From contig JADGJH010000018.1 in the NCBI GenBank assembly GCA_027596945.1, positions 14,184-35,369 of the forward strand: a DNA stretch of 21,186 bases. The letters run 5' to 3'. Every line of letters starts with the position of its first letter. Positions within the stretch are counted from its first letter, which is position 1. Origin of the DNA: Physocladia obscura. Taxonomy: Eukaryota > Chytridiomycota > Chytridiomycetes > Chytridiales > Chytriomycetaceae. The translations under genes and the position numbers were made by a program. The notes under the pieces were generated by a model that did no database searches, was not told the origin of the DNA, and worked only from the letters and a program-made list of their open reading frames with translations. This document shows, piece by piece, positions 1 to 10,549 of the stretch.

Positions 1-739
1 TTTTGCTTAATATGTACCTTTGACATAATGTAAAGTCCTTTGTCTTCGCATCAAACGTGTACAATGTGACGGAATCATTTGCTCCACCAACAAAAATATT
101 GGACCCAGACACACTGAGAGATCTGATCGGGAACCGAGTTTCAACTCGTCCACCGCAATGTAGTCTGTACGAAATCTTGAGCAAAAATATGAAGAAAAAA
201 CTCGATACTTACGCGCGAGTGTTTCCATCGATTTTTAGCTGGTACATAAAGTTTCCTGCAGCAACCAAAAGATATCTATACGTTTTTGTTTATTTTATCA
301 TTATTATTATTTCAAAATTTCCTATCCACAGAAACGATGAAGCTTACGTTTTCATAAAGCTGCGAATTGCAAACACCATGTCAGGCATCTTAAATTCTCC
401 AAGTTTTTTGATCCGATATTTCGAAGCATGCTAGAGAATAAAACAAAAAACAAAAAAACCAAGCTTCAAAATGAAAGAAAAAGAAAAAGAAGCTTTTTAC
501 TCACTGAACCATCTTTCAAACGATCATGCTTCAAACTATAAACAAGCACTCTTCCTTGCATCGTAGCTCGTGGGGTTGTCATATCCCTGTACCCCCAAGT
601 CCCAACACAAATGTATCTTTTGTCATCCTTGACATTCCACACCATCAAACTATAACATGCCTCGCCAGTTGGTAAAACTTCTCGAAGGCATTGCAATCCC
701 CTATTCATTAGTGGTAAATGATTCTGAAAAGTACACGGG

Positions 740-770
<31 letters not shown>

Positions 771-3700
771 CGTTTTTGGATCTACAAGCTTGACCTCTCC
801 TGTCAACACTGCTTCTTGCCCTTTTATTTTATTGCCAACAGTATTGCACCCAATAATCAGCATTCGTGTCGCAGAATCATACACAATACGACGTGGTGTT
901 TTCTTAAGCGACAGTGACCGCGATATGATTGCAGGCGACTTGGTGTCATCTTGGCCAATTGTGACAAGCATGAAAGTTTTTGAGGTCGCAAACAGGTAAG
1001 ATTCTGCTTTATTTGCGTTTGTATTTCCAACATGGACAAATGGTGTTGCAACTTTTACCTGTAATAGAAAATTGATGAGATATAAAGTAAAATAAAATAA
1101 AAAGATAGAAATCCAAACACGTAAAAATGATCTTTACATCATCAAACGCGATCGCTTGCACGAAAATTCGCGAATTTTGAAATCGTGGCATTTCACTGCA
1201 CTCAGAAGGATATACATTCCAAACCCTGTTTGAAAGCGCCAAAATATTGTCAACACTGTTGCTTTTAACCAAAGTAACTGGCTCCATTCCGATTTTCAAG
1301 GAATTATTTATCGCAACTACTTTGATAAGATTTTCGCCAAGCTGAGATAGCCCGGAAATAGAATACATACAGATAGATCCATCTCGGAATCCAACTACAA
1401 AAGCTGAACCTGAAACCAGACTGTTTGTTGCATCAATTTTCCTGATAGAATTCGGGATTCTTATTTCTGCAGTTTCCTGCAGCTCTATTCATTCATTTGT
1501 TTGTTTTTTCTTGTTATTCTCGGGGTTTATGAATTTTTTATTCCATTTACCGATTGAAACAGAAGTAACAACAACAAGTTCAGAATTCGCGTTTGTAGAA
1601 AGTAGAATTAAGTCCGATCCGTACGTTCCAACAACAACGCGAATACCTTCTTTTTTCGACGAATTCGATTCCAAAATGCATATGCAAGATGGTTCACATT
1701 CTAAGATTAAACGTGTCACCTCTTCAATAACAGCAGATCTCCTAATTACAATTTAAATAAATAAAAAAGAAATTGAAAAAAGAAATGAAAAAACTAATGC
1801 AGACCTTGTGGGGGTCGCATGCAAAAGTACAATGGTCTTTGAAGAGCCTAATGACACACATAGGTATGGTCCAGCAGTATTAGCCAGTACTACATGCTCA
1901 GTTAAATCTTTTGGAGTCCATGCAATAATTTGCGAACCTGCAAACATTTAAAAATAAGAAATTTCAGTCAAATCAACAAAAAAAAATCATACTGTGAAGA
2001 TCAAAATAGCTAGGCCTTGCGACAACAATACCACCACTCCAAACTTGAACTAAGACCCCCGACTCTCCACCAAAATCGTCAATCTCTTCTACGGAATCAA
2101 TCCGTTCCGGTGTCACACTGGCCAAGAGAATCGATTCAACATCCAAAATCAATCCGCTTGTACCCGAAATATCCTCTAAAACATCATCAAGCAGTTGAAA
2201 TAGTCGCGTCGAAGTCAGAAAAGAAACGCCAACAAAATTATCGAATTTGTTTTGAGAGCTAGTGTTCAAGTTCCATAAATTTGTAATTCTTGAAGATAAC
2301 TTTTTTTAGTAATAGGTATTAACGATGTAGCTTTTTTTTTTTCTTTTTTAACCCTTCAAAAGTGCCGTTTGATCCAGTGCTATCTCCTTCGATATCGCCA
2401 GCAATCGATTCAACAGTAACAGGCAAACCCATTCGAATCTCTTGCACTCGTCCATTTGGGGCATTTCCACTTGTTATAAACATTCGGTCAAGCCCATTGC
2501 TTATACTCGAAATATCATCTGATTTCAGCTCCACATCATCATTACATACCTGGAAATCTAAAACTGGTGCCGAATTAGAGACAGTTTGTATTTGCGTCAC
2601 GACTTTCTTTGTATAATTAATCTAAAAATTTCATAATTAACCTAAGTAAGGGTGGAAATGCACTTGTTTTCTTCTTTTTTTCTTTGCACACATACCCCTA
2701 CAACTTCTCCGTCACACATATCACCGAACAAAACAATCAAATCTTCATCATCTGTACCATTATCGCGAGATTTGCCAAGAACAGAAACCGCTGCAACATT
2801 GCCACGCTGTGTCAATAGTCTTCCAGAGCATCCGTTCTTGCCAATGTCAATTCGCATAATATGCCCAATATCAGTGGTAATATAAAACGAGTCACTACTT
2901 GAAGAGTTTTCTGGACATGCCGAAATGTTAACCACCAGCGGATGAGTTGGTGTTGCGACAGCGTATGCAGAATCACTTTTGAGAAACGAGGCAATCGATT
3001 CTCGTTTCGAAAAAGTAAGACATAAATTGTTCAAACCGTCGGGGCGTACACGAACAATCAACGTCTCAAGTGCAGCACTAACGAGGATGAATGCCTGTTG
3101 GGTATGACGTAAAGCGGATGCATTTGTAGGTATGAATCCTGGTGGAAGGTCGAAAGGACCAAACTTTGTTAACTCAGGCAATAGTGTTGCATCGATTTGT
3201 CGTGTATGCTTGTATAGCATGATTGAAAATTTTGTTTCACTGAGATTATTCAATGAACAATAGTTTGAAAATAAATAAAGTATATCAGCTTCAAAACCTG
3301 CAAATAATAGTGGCAAGCATAATTGTATCAGGACCATGAGGCTCTGGAAATAGAAATAAACCATCCCAAAGCCCATACCCAGGTTCATTAACAGATACTG
3401 AATCACGGTCGGTAATTGGCCTGAAATACTCATTTGATTCCGAAAATGCAACGAAAAATAATTTAAAAAATGATTGATGTGCGAATACGGCGATTGCGCG
3501 AGCACTTTACAATTGCGAAATAACGTTCAAATTAATCAAAGGATGTCACAAAAGACACAACGCTTACAAAGGATCGACAGCAACTTTTTGACCTGGAATA
3601 TTGTAATCAATTCCCGGTGGTGCAATTCGAATCTGCAACAAAGTGAGATATGAAATTTATAAAACCACGCAGAACACAATGTGAGAAATTACCTCATACA

Positions 3701-4111
3701 CAAGCTCAAATCTTTGTGGTGAAATTCTGTCGGATTCGACAACAATGTCCGTACGTGATAATTCCAGTGAGTCAGAAGTAAGAATAACAAATGCCAGAGA
3801 ACCAGAATCCGAAGAAATCACCATCATTGCGCGTTGTGAAAGTGGAGATTCAGCTGTTTCAAAACAGATGGAATGAGTTTTCGCCGCAACCACTAAACGA
3901 CTATAACTCAACAGAGCATGTAAGCTCGTTCTTTTCGCCAGTTTTCCCAGCGGATATCCACGGATTTGCGATGATATTGTTTTCTTTGACTCTGGTCAAA
4001 ATCAGACAGGCAGACAAAATCTGCAAGATCCAGCACTGCGACATCGAGAATATTACCCATAACTGGCGAATGAAGTTGAGGATTGGCGGAGAATGGAGTC
4101 AAAAGAGCCAT
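1..4111 (-). CDS. CPSF-A/DDB1/SF3B3 superfamily beta-propeller protein (3' end beyond left edge)
   Basis: A multi-exon gene read right to left. Proposed exons: 4008-4111, 3693-3924, 3568-3632, 3298-3504, 2696-3239, 2353-2621, 1993-2288, 1805-1937, 1551-1741, 1138-1484, 772-1058, 505-700, 348-430, 213-255 and 18-175, giving about 1051 residues before the window ends; all phases agree. The translation has repeated beta-strand blocks typical of the family: an MMS1_N-like start (MGNILDVAVLDL, SSDSGSLAFVIL, KVAVDPFARAIAVFAH), a mid-region with APNGRVQEIR and GITNLWNL, and a C-terminal part with VVGFRDGSI, CVGTWGYRD, TMQGRVLVYSL and NIFVGGANDSVTLYTF. From memory it is closer to the poorly studied plant/protist CPSF-A paralogue (Arabidopsis At3g11960 type) than to canonical DDB1, CPSF1 or SF3B3. 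Family members are scaffolds in RNA processing or ubiquitin-ligase complexes; the role here is unknown. The C-terminal CPSF_A domain is cut by the window. ATG 4111 has an in-frame stop just upstream, but a further 5' exon cannot be excluded, and the first intron (3925-4007) is the least certain. Confidence 0.8.
737..771. repeat. A-run and (TA)n microsatellite inside an intron of the CPSF-A-like gene
   Basis: About 17 A, with one interruption by g just before them, are followed by roughly nine TA dinucleotides ending at the donor (position 771 on the minus-strand gene). The tract sits in intron 701-771, immediately 3' of the donor. It is a likely length-polymorphic site. Confidence 0.8.
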
Positions 4112-4625
4112 CGCGTTCTATTCTCGTTGCAGATTAATATTATTTTTTACCAGTGAACGGACAGTTTAGCGAACCGTCCCAACAAGAACAACAGGCGAAT
4201 CGCAGCTGCCAGTGCGTTGACCCGGCTGCCGCAATCGATGTGCGGATTTCCAAACGCTGGAAGGTTTCGTTGTTGTGGCGAGCATTCGTTCTTGTTTTCG
4301 ACTGAATACTTGTCGTCCGATTTAATTCGATTTTTTAAGATATTTTTGTCGTGAATGCAGATTCGATGTTTGCGCCGCGTTGGCTTCCAGATTCTGAGAG
4401 TGTTTTGCAATCACAGTCAATTCACGAAAACAAAGAAATAGATTTTCGTTCCGACAATCAGTTAGAAACCCAACGAGCCAACAAAATTACGGCGACACGA
4501 CTGCAAAAAGAAACGTCAGTTTCTTTCCCATTGGCTCCAATTTGCAAAGAAAAAACAACTTTGGTTTAATTTCCATTTCTTCTTTCAACAGATTGAATCT
4601 CCAAATACGTTAATTAATTACAAAA
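4112..4625. promoter_or_regulatory. Shared intergenic region between divergent genes (CPSF-A-like / SPAG6)
   Basis: These 514 bases separate the start codons of two divergently transcribed genes, so the region should hold both promoters and 5' UTRs. Open frames exist on both strands (minus 4147-4410, plus 4351-4569), but neither shows a recognisable domain or a frame-compatible splice into the neighbouring gene. An ATTGG (4530-4534) and a CCAAT (4537-4541) lie close together about 90 bases upstream of the SPAG6 ATG and could be CCAAT-box elements. No TATA box or terminator is evident. Confidence 0.45.
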
Positions 4626-6822
4626 ATGACTGGCGTGCCACCTCACGTGCACACACAGCCTCAATTGACAAACACGCGTGTAGTTGTCGCCGTTTTTGAA
4701 AAGTATCAGAAGGAGCGCTTGCTATTCGTGCAGACAATTGCCGACCTCGCGTCACGTGAGTCCAACATTGACGCGTTGCAAGCCGCCGGTGTTATGGCTC
4801 TACTACGCCCACTTCTTCTCGATAGTGTGCCAGCAATTCAACACGCTGCTGCGCTTGCTCTTGGCCGGCTAGCAAACTATAATGAAGAACTGGCGGAGGC
4901 CGTCGTCGATTCGGATATTCTTCCACAACTTGTATATTCACTTTCTGAACAAAACGTGTGTTTGATATTATGCTTTTATTGAGTTTGATCGAGCGTTTCT
5001 TTTTTTTTTTTTTTTGCAGAGATTTTATAAGAAAGCTGCCGCCTTTGTTCTCCGCGCAGTCTCAAAACACTCTCCAGAACTTGCCCAATCCGTCGTCGAT
5101 TCTGGAGCTTTGAACGCACTGGTTACTTGTTTGGAAGAGTTTGATCCTGGTGTCAAAGAGTCTGCTGCCTGGGCATTGGGTTATATTGCAAGGCACAACG
5201 GAGGTAAGTCAATTAGTGATTGAATTTTTCTCTTGAAATCCTTTTCTTTTGTTCATTAGATTATTAATTTTTATTAGATCTTGCTCAGGCAGTTGTTGAC
5301 GCTGGGGGAATCCCACTGTTGGTGCTGTGTGTGCAAGAGCCTGAGCTTTCTTTGCGCAGAATCGCGGCTTCGGCTTTGAGTGACGTTTCAAAGCACTCCC
5401 CGGAGGTGATGAATCAATGACACATTATCAAATAAAAGAAAACTAATTAAAATGAAATGAATATGTAACCAGCTTGCACAATCTGTTGTGGATGCAAACA
5501 CAATTCCGTTCATCGCACCGCTTCTTGCAAACCCAGATGCAAAATTACGCCGACAAGTCTGCAGTGCTCTCTCACAAATTGCCAAACACACGGTTGACCT
5601 TGCTGAAACTGTTGTTGATGGGGAAATTTTTCCAAATGTTCTAAATTGCCTCAAGGACACAGACGGATACGTCAGAAAAAATAGTGCAACTCTAATTTGT
5701 GAAATTGCAAAACATACTCCTGAGGTGACAATTTTTTTTGTTTTTTATCGATTTCATGTTTATTTAAACTCTTTTCTCTCTTTAATTTTTTGGAAATTCA
5801 CAGTTAGCTCAATTAATAGTCAACTCTGGTGGTATTGCAGCTGTGGTGGACTATGTGTCAGACGCCCGTGGAAATGCCAGACTTCCTGGAATAATGACAC
5901 TCGGCTACGTTTCAGCGTTTTCAGAAACACTTGCTCTTGCTGTAATCTTGGCTAAAGGAGTTCCACCCCTGTCTCAAGCCTTAGTCACAGGTAAGCAAAA
6001 TTAAAATTGTTTGAAAGCATCAAAATAAACAAATAAATGACAATAAAACACTATAGAAACTGAAGAGCACATTAAAGCTGCATGTGCTTGGTCTCTCGGT
6101 CAAATTGGTCGCCACAGCCCTGACCATGCCAAAACGCTCGCTGATAATGCAGTCCTTCCAAAACTTCTGAAAGTTCTCACAGCAAGCAGCAACAGCACAG
6201 GTGTCGCAGCCCCCCCTGAAATCGATGAAGCAGTCGGAGGTGGCAACGGCGCCGCAACTGCAGGAAATAACCTCCTTGGCAGTGACTTGAAAACAAAAAC
6301 AAAACGAGCATTGAAATGTATCCTCGAAAAAACTCTCAGTTTAGATGCCCTGGAGCCACTACTTCAGCCAAGTACTCCATTCAATGTTCTCAAATACGTC
6401 GTTGCGCAGTTTGCAAAAATCCTGCCAAACGATGTTGCAGCCCGGCGAGCGTTTGTAACTAGCGGTGGATTGCAACGAGTACAAGAAATTGCAGCTGGAC
6501 TTGGAGGTAATGTCAACAGTGGAGGTATTACAGCTGCGGTCGGTATTCTTAACGGCACAAAAATGGGTGAGTATATTCGGATAATTAATGAATGCTATCC
6601 AGAGGAAATAGTCAGATATTATTCACCTGGATATTCTGCGACCCTTTTAGATAAGGTATTATATTTTGTGCAAATTTGAGTTTATTTTTGATGAACATAA
6701 ATTTATAGATTGACGAGTATTCGCGTATACATGAACAAGCTGTATTGCAAAATAAGACACCGCAAACAGGAGCAACCGCCGTAACAGAAATTGGCCCTGC
6801 AACGCCATCAATTGTAGCATGA
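4626..6822 (+). CDS. SPAG6: SPAG6/PF16-type armadillo-repeat axonemal protein
   Basis: Structural protein of the central-pair apparatus of motile flagella (PF16 in Chlamydomonas), needed for C1 microtubule stability and normal beating. Seven exons: 4626-4955, 5020-5203, 5278-5405, 5473-5724, 5804-5990, 6057-6655, 6709-6822; total 1794 nt, 597 residues, with introns of 53-79 nt. The protein is a run of armadillo repeats with the family's signature phrases: FEKYQKERLLFVQ near the N-terminus, repeated HSPELAQSVVD-type blocks, ESAAWALGYIARHN, RRIAASALSDVSKHSPE, EHIKAACAWSLGQIGRHSPDHA, and the diagnostic C-terminal EEIVRYYSPGYS. It is longer than typical SPAG6 (about 500 residues) because of a Gly/Ala/Asn-rich insert at about residues 403-440 and an extra tail of about 30 residues. 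An internal GTGAGT at 6567 looks like a donor but is read through, since the conserved C-terminus follows in frame. Identification is firm; exon ends come from phase and homology. Confidence 0.96.
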
Positions 6823-8076
6823 AAAACTTAGCTTCAATTGGCACTCTTCTTTTTAAATTTTTTAAAATTTTTTGATTTAAAATTTTTTTTTCTTTTGCAT
6901 CGAATTTTCATAAAAATTTAATTTTCCTCTCGGTAAAAATTTTTTGCTCCTACATAACAGGTACTCTTCAAACTAGTTTCAAATTTAACGGTTTAAACTA
7001 AAGAAAAAGAAAAAAAAGTATACTGCTAATTCACTGATCAACACCAGAAGTGACTCAATTTAGCAGAGAAAACACTGATACTCATGTTTCTAACAGCTCC
7101 AATGACTTAAGCAATGAAACAGAACGAAAACAGCAAATTGCAAAAGAAAAGCATCTGATGTTGCTGCAGAAAACAAGACTGCTGCAGAAAACGAGACAGC
7201 TTAAGTCCAAAATCCCAATCCATTGTTAAATTAAATGTTGCTATTTTCAATCAGAAAGTGCAAACGTTTGCAAAAACTTGATGAAATAACAACAATTAAT
7301 AAAATAGTGAGATCTTGTTCAAAATTGCAGATTCACAATGTGGACCAACTTGCCAAGCACAAAAACATACACAAACTTTTGTTAAAACTACGGCTGCTAT
7401 ATTTGTCTGGATTTACCTAAGAATATTGTTGCAGATGTTGTCATAATCCTTAGGCAAGTTCGATCCGTAGAACAGTTAGCCTGTGCTGTCTAAAATCTAA
7501 GTAACGATTTATGAAACTCAGGGATATGGGGTGCATGTGATTGACAAGATTTTTCTCAAAAATCCTCCTTCAATCTTTTTTCTCTTTACTGAACACATAG
7601 CGCAAGGATCATAAAACAATTCTAGCAAATGTGAGCGACGAACTTCCATGTAAGTCCCACTTTCAGTCTAATTATTTGTCGACTGAGAAAGTATGAGACT
7701 GACATATTGCTTGTATTAAACAAAAATGATTTGTGGTAGAGTTTTGAAAAGCATTTGATCGTTCTTCAGCATAAGTGCATTGTATTCAAATATTTCTATG
7801 AATATGCTTAACTAGATATCTTGTAATTAATAGATAGGTCAACTGTTTTCTAGGATATTTACTGAAATTCACATTGATGACATTAATGCAATTGATATCA
7901 AGAAAGACACCCTCATTTATACGCCAGAATATAAGAAAATTTTGAAAACAAGTGAAAGTTAATAAATAAAGCCAAAAACTCAAGCGAATTTTCCAATTTA
8001 TGGCATTCAGTGTTTTTGGGAGATCTTTGGAAATCAGTTCAATCAGTGAAGGGGAAAAGAGATTGGAAATTCTCAG
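6823..8076. other. AT-rich intergenic region without a supportable gene
   Basis: This 1254-base stretch lies between the SPAG6 stop and the phosphatase start. It begins with A/T homopolymer-rich 3' flank (6830-6960). Between about 7030 and 8070 short open segments occur in several frames, each broken by stops, for example a Lys/Gln-rich segment at 7040-7220 and another at 7235-7420. No domain, splice-consistent exon chain or terminal repeat was recognised. It could be neutral spacer or a heavily decayed mobile element; the sequence does not decide. Confidence 0.5.
7162..7197 (+). repeat. Tandem duplication of an 18-bp unit
   Basis: Two adjacent 18-base units, 7162-7179 and 7180-7197, differ at one position (tgctgcagaaaacaagac versus the same with cgag). 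This is a small local duplication inside the non-coding region after SPAG6. No function is suggested. Confidence 0.8.
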
Positions 8077-9668
8077 ATGGTTCAAATACATAGTTTCTTA
8101 AACATCAACATCCGTCGGGCAATATTAGCTTCGGCATCCACATCATTATCACGATATGGAACATGGCGCACACAATCATTTCGGCCATGGCCCTCATTGT
8201 TTTCCACCAGCACAAACTCAAACAACACAAACAACTACAATGCTAGCCAAAATAGCAGCAATCAAAATAGCAACAACACCAACACCTACAGCAATATCAG
8301 TCCTATCAATGGAGCTGTTGTATCTGTCTTTGAATTGCTGGCGCAGGTGTAAATAACTAATAATCAAATCAAAACTACTTAACATACTAAAAAACATGGA
8401 AAAAAACAACAGGCGCCGTCACTACCCCGACCAACATTCGAGTTCAAGTTTGCAGCTGCCGGATCTGCAAAAGACACGGCCGTCGAAGATTCTTCACGAA
8501 TGCAAGTCGATGTTGATCCTGCCGGTTTATGTGTTCGCGTTGGTGAAGATGCTTATTTTGTTCGCAAAGATGGTCTCGGTGTGGCCGATGGTGTTGGCGG
8601 CTGGGCTCATGTTTTCAAGGGTAAACATGAAATTGACTTTTATTTTTGTGTTCAACTAATTTTCATATTTATCAAACAGGCTCAAACGCTGCTTTATTTT
8701 CATCGCGTCTCATGTACCATGTGGCTTCTCAACTCGACTATTTCGATGATCTTACGAATGATTACGATATAAATGAATATTACCTACTTGATCCCATAAA
8801 AGTCCTGCAAGTTGCCTGTGAGCGAACTTTGGAAGATGCTGGAAAAGGTGCAGGAAGTGCTGTTGGCTCTACAACAGCTTTGATTGCTTTTCTTCGCGTA
8901 ACTTCTTTTATTTTATATTATTTATATATATTTCTTAAGCTTTATATCACGTACTATTCTGTTTTTTGATTCATTTTCGAATATCGAACTGATTAATTAT
9001 ATTTCTTTGCAGGACGATGAGTTACGCTTGGCTTCTCTTGGCGATTCATCGCTCATGATTTTGAGAGACGGCGCAATAATCTTTCGGACTGAAGAGCAGC
9101 AGCATTCATTCAATTTTCCGTATCAACTTGGCAGCAACAGCAAAGATACTCCCGAAAAAGACGCAGGGAAGTGGTCAGTAAAAATTAAGGAGGGTGACGT
9201 AGTAATTGTTGTGAGTGTATAGAAATTTTCAGCAACAATATGCTAAAATAATACAAAAAATAAAAAATAAACGAATAGGGCTCCGACGGCATCTTCGACA
9301 ACTTGTTCGATGAAGATATACTCGAAATTGTCAACGCGGTAGTTCTCGGAACATCAGCAACAGCGAGTTTCGTACATCCAAGCCACTACTCATCGATGGC
9401 AAGTTTTCCTCCGGTGACGACGGCAAAAACACCTGGAGCAGGTTCAGTTCTACCAGCACGAATTCTTCGCACAGATCCACAATTGATTGCATCAGAAATT
9501 CTTGCCAAGGCACGCGATATCAGCACGGATACGAGTCCGAATGTTTCGTCGCCGTTCCAAGAACGAGCTGTGAATGAGGGAATATATTATCAAGGTGGCA
9601 AATCGGATGATTTGACGGTTGTTGTTGGTATAATCAGAGTGTCGGAGGACAGTCCAGATCGGCGATGA
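8077..9668 (+). CDS. PTC7: PTC7-like PP2C-family serine/threonine phosphatase, probably mitochondrial
   Basis: Metal-dependent (PPM/PP2C) phosphatase; yeast Ptc7 and human PPTC7 act in mitochondria, notably on coenzyme Q biosynthesis proteins. Five exons: 8077-8346, 8413-8620, 8680-8897, 9013-9210, 9279-9668; total 1284 nt, 427 residues. Residues 1-45 are rich in Arg, Ser and Ala and almost lack acidic residues, consistent with a mitochondrial presequence. Residues 46-75 are an Asn-rich low-complexity stretch. The catalytic domain starts near residue 120: GEDAYF (134-139), DGVGGW (149-154, metal-binding Asp), GSTTAL (222-227), GDSS (242-245), FPYQLG (267-272), GSDGIFDN (299-306) and GGKSDDLTVVV (404-414), in the order expected for the PTC7 branch. 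Residues about 320-365 are an insert-like Ser/Ala/Pro-rich loop before the last motif. The start is the first ATG in frame with the leader. Family assignment is strong; localisation is inferred from the leader. Confidence 0.93.
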
Positions 9669-9751
9669 AAAAAACAAAAAAAACAAGGACAACTTGTCAA
9701 AAAAGCAAAGAAAAATAAAACAGAACAAAATAAAAAGAAAAAAAAACCGCC

Positions 9752-10418
9752 ATGATGGCAAAACGGGCCAGTGAAGAAACTGGATTTGTACCCGTATCTA
9801 CCGCCGATGTAAACAATAGTGTAATCAACGACGCGAGCGTTAGTACCGACCATAACAGCAACAAAAAAGTCAAGCACAACAGCCCAAAACTAAGCTCAAA
9901 GTTTGTTGTCGAATCAGCGGTAATCGAAGAAATAAAAACGGAAGAGAATCTGACGGCTATATACGATGCAACCTCAAAAGATACGAATCTAATTGCAATC
10001 GTTTTCCTCTTTGCAACTTGGTGAGAGATTCAAAAAAAAAAAAAAAAAAANNNNNNNNNNTTCGTATGTTGCCAGGTCAGCACCTTGCAAAACAATTCTC
10101 GTAGCATATCAAAATTTAATCAATAAACTTGCATCTGTGGCTGCTGCCGATATAATTGCAGAATCAGCGGAATCAACAAAACAATATCCAACAGCGAATG
10201 ACGTACCTACCGAAGTATCTTCTGAGCTGTGGAACATATCATCGCCGGCGACTCTCAAGTTCAGATTTTACAAAATCGACAAGGACAAGGGTCCGCGATC
10301 TGGTACAACTGCGAAAGTGCCTATGTATATTGCTTATCGCGATGGGGAAAAATTGGGTGAGATTTCAACGCAAGGAAAGTCTTTGGAACGGAGAATTGAG
10401 AAGTTTGAGCTTCAGTGA
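9752..10418 (+). CDS. Unrecognised two-exon gene, assembly gap in its intron
   Basis: I do not recognise this protein. Exon 1 (9752-10020) ends at a GTGAG donor and exon 2 (10076-10418) follows a GCCAG acceptor. Joining them restores one frame of 204 codons (203 residues), which argues that the intron is real. The intron holds a run of 19 A and the 10-N gap at 10051-10060, so its true length is unknown and more sequence could be missing. The N-terminal ~80 residues are polar and disordered-looking with a Lys-rich KKVKH segment, possibly a nuclear localisation signal. The C-terminal ~60 residues look more globular and basic, with phrases such as LKFRFYKIDKDKG and KVPMYIAYRDGEKLGE and a charged tail ending at TGA 10416-10418. 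It starts 83 bases after the phosphatase stop on the same strand. A second ATG two codons downstream could also start translation. Confidence 0.6.
10051..10060. other. Assembly gap (10 Ns)
   Basis: Ten consecutive N follow a run of 19 A (10032-10050). A fixed 10-base N run after a homopolymer is typical of a scaffold join of unknown length, so distances and the intron of the surrounding gene should not be trusted here. Confidence 0.95.
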
Positions 10419-10549
10419 AAGAAAGTAAAAGAAGTTCCAGAGTTTTTTCCTCAAGTATAAAATATTGCGAGTTTTCCACTTTTTATCGACATGAAAAGAC
10501 CATTAAAGGAATTTTAAAAATAATCCATTCCACACTAGTAGTGTAGATA

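Noticed and set aside
57..434. 125-residue plus-strand frame
   Set aside because: Antisense to exons of the CPSF-A-like gene and crosses its introns.
4147..4410. Upstream exon for the CPSF-A-like gene
   Set aside because: The only plausible donor (near 4150) gives an incompatible phase or an in-frame stop when joined to the ATG 4111 exon.
7455..7480. tRNA T-loop-like sequence (gttcgatcc)
   Set aside because: Flanking stems do not pair and no acceptor or anticodon arm could be drawn around it.
7786..8091. 101-residue minus-strand frame
   Set aside because: AT-rich, no domain, and it overlaps the start of the phosphatase gene on the other strand.
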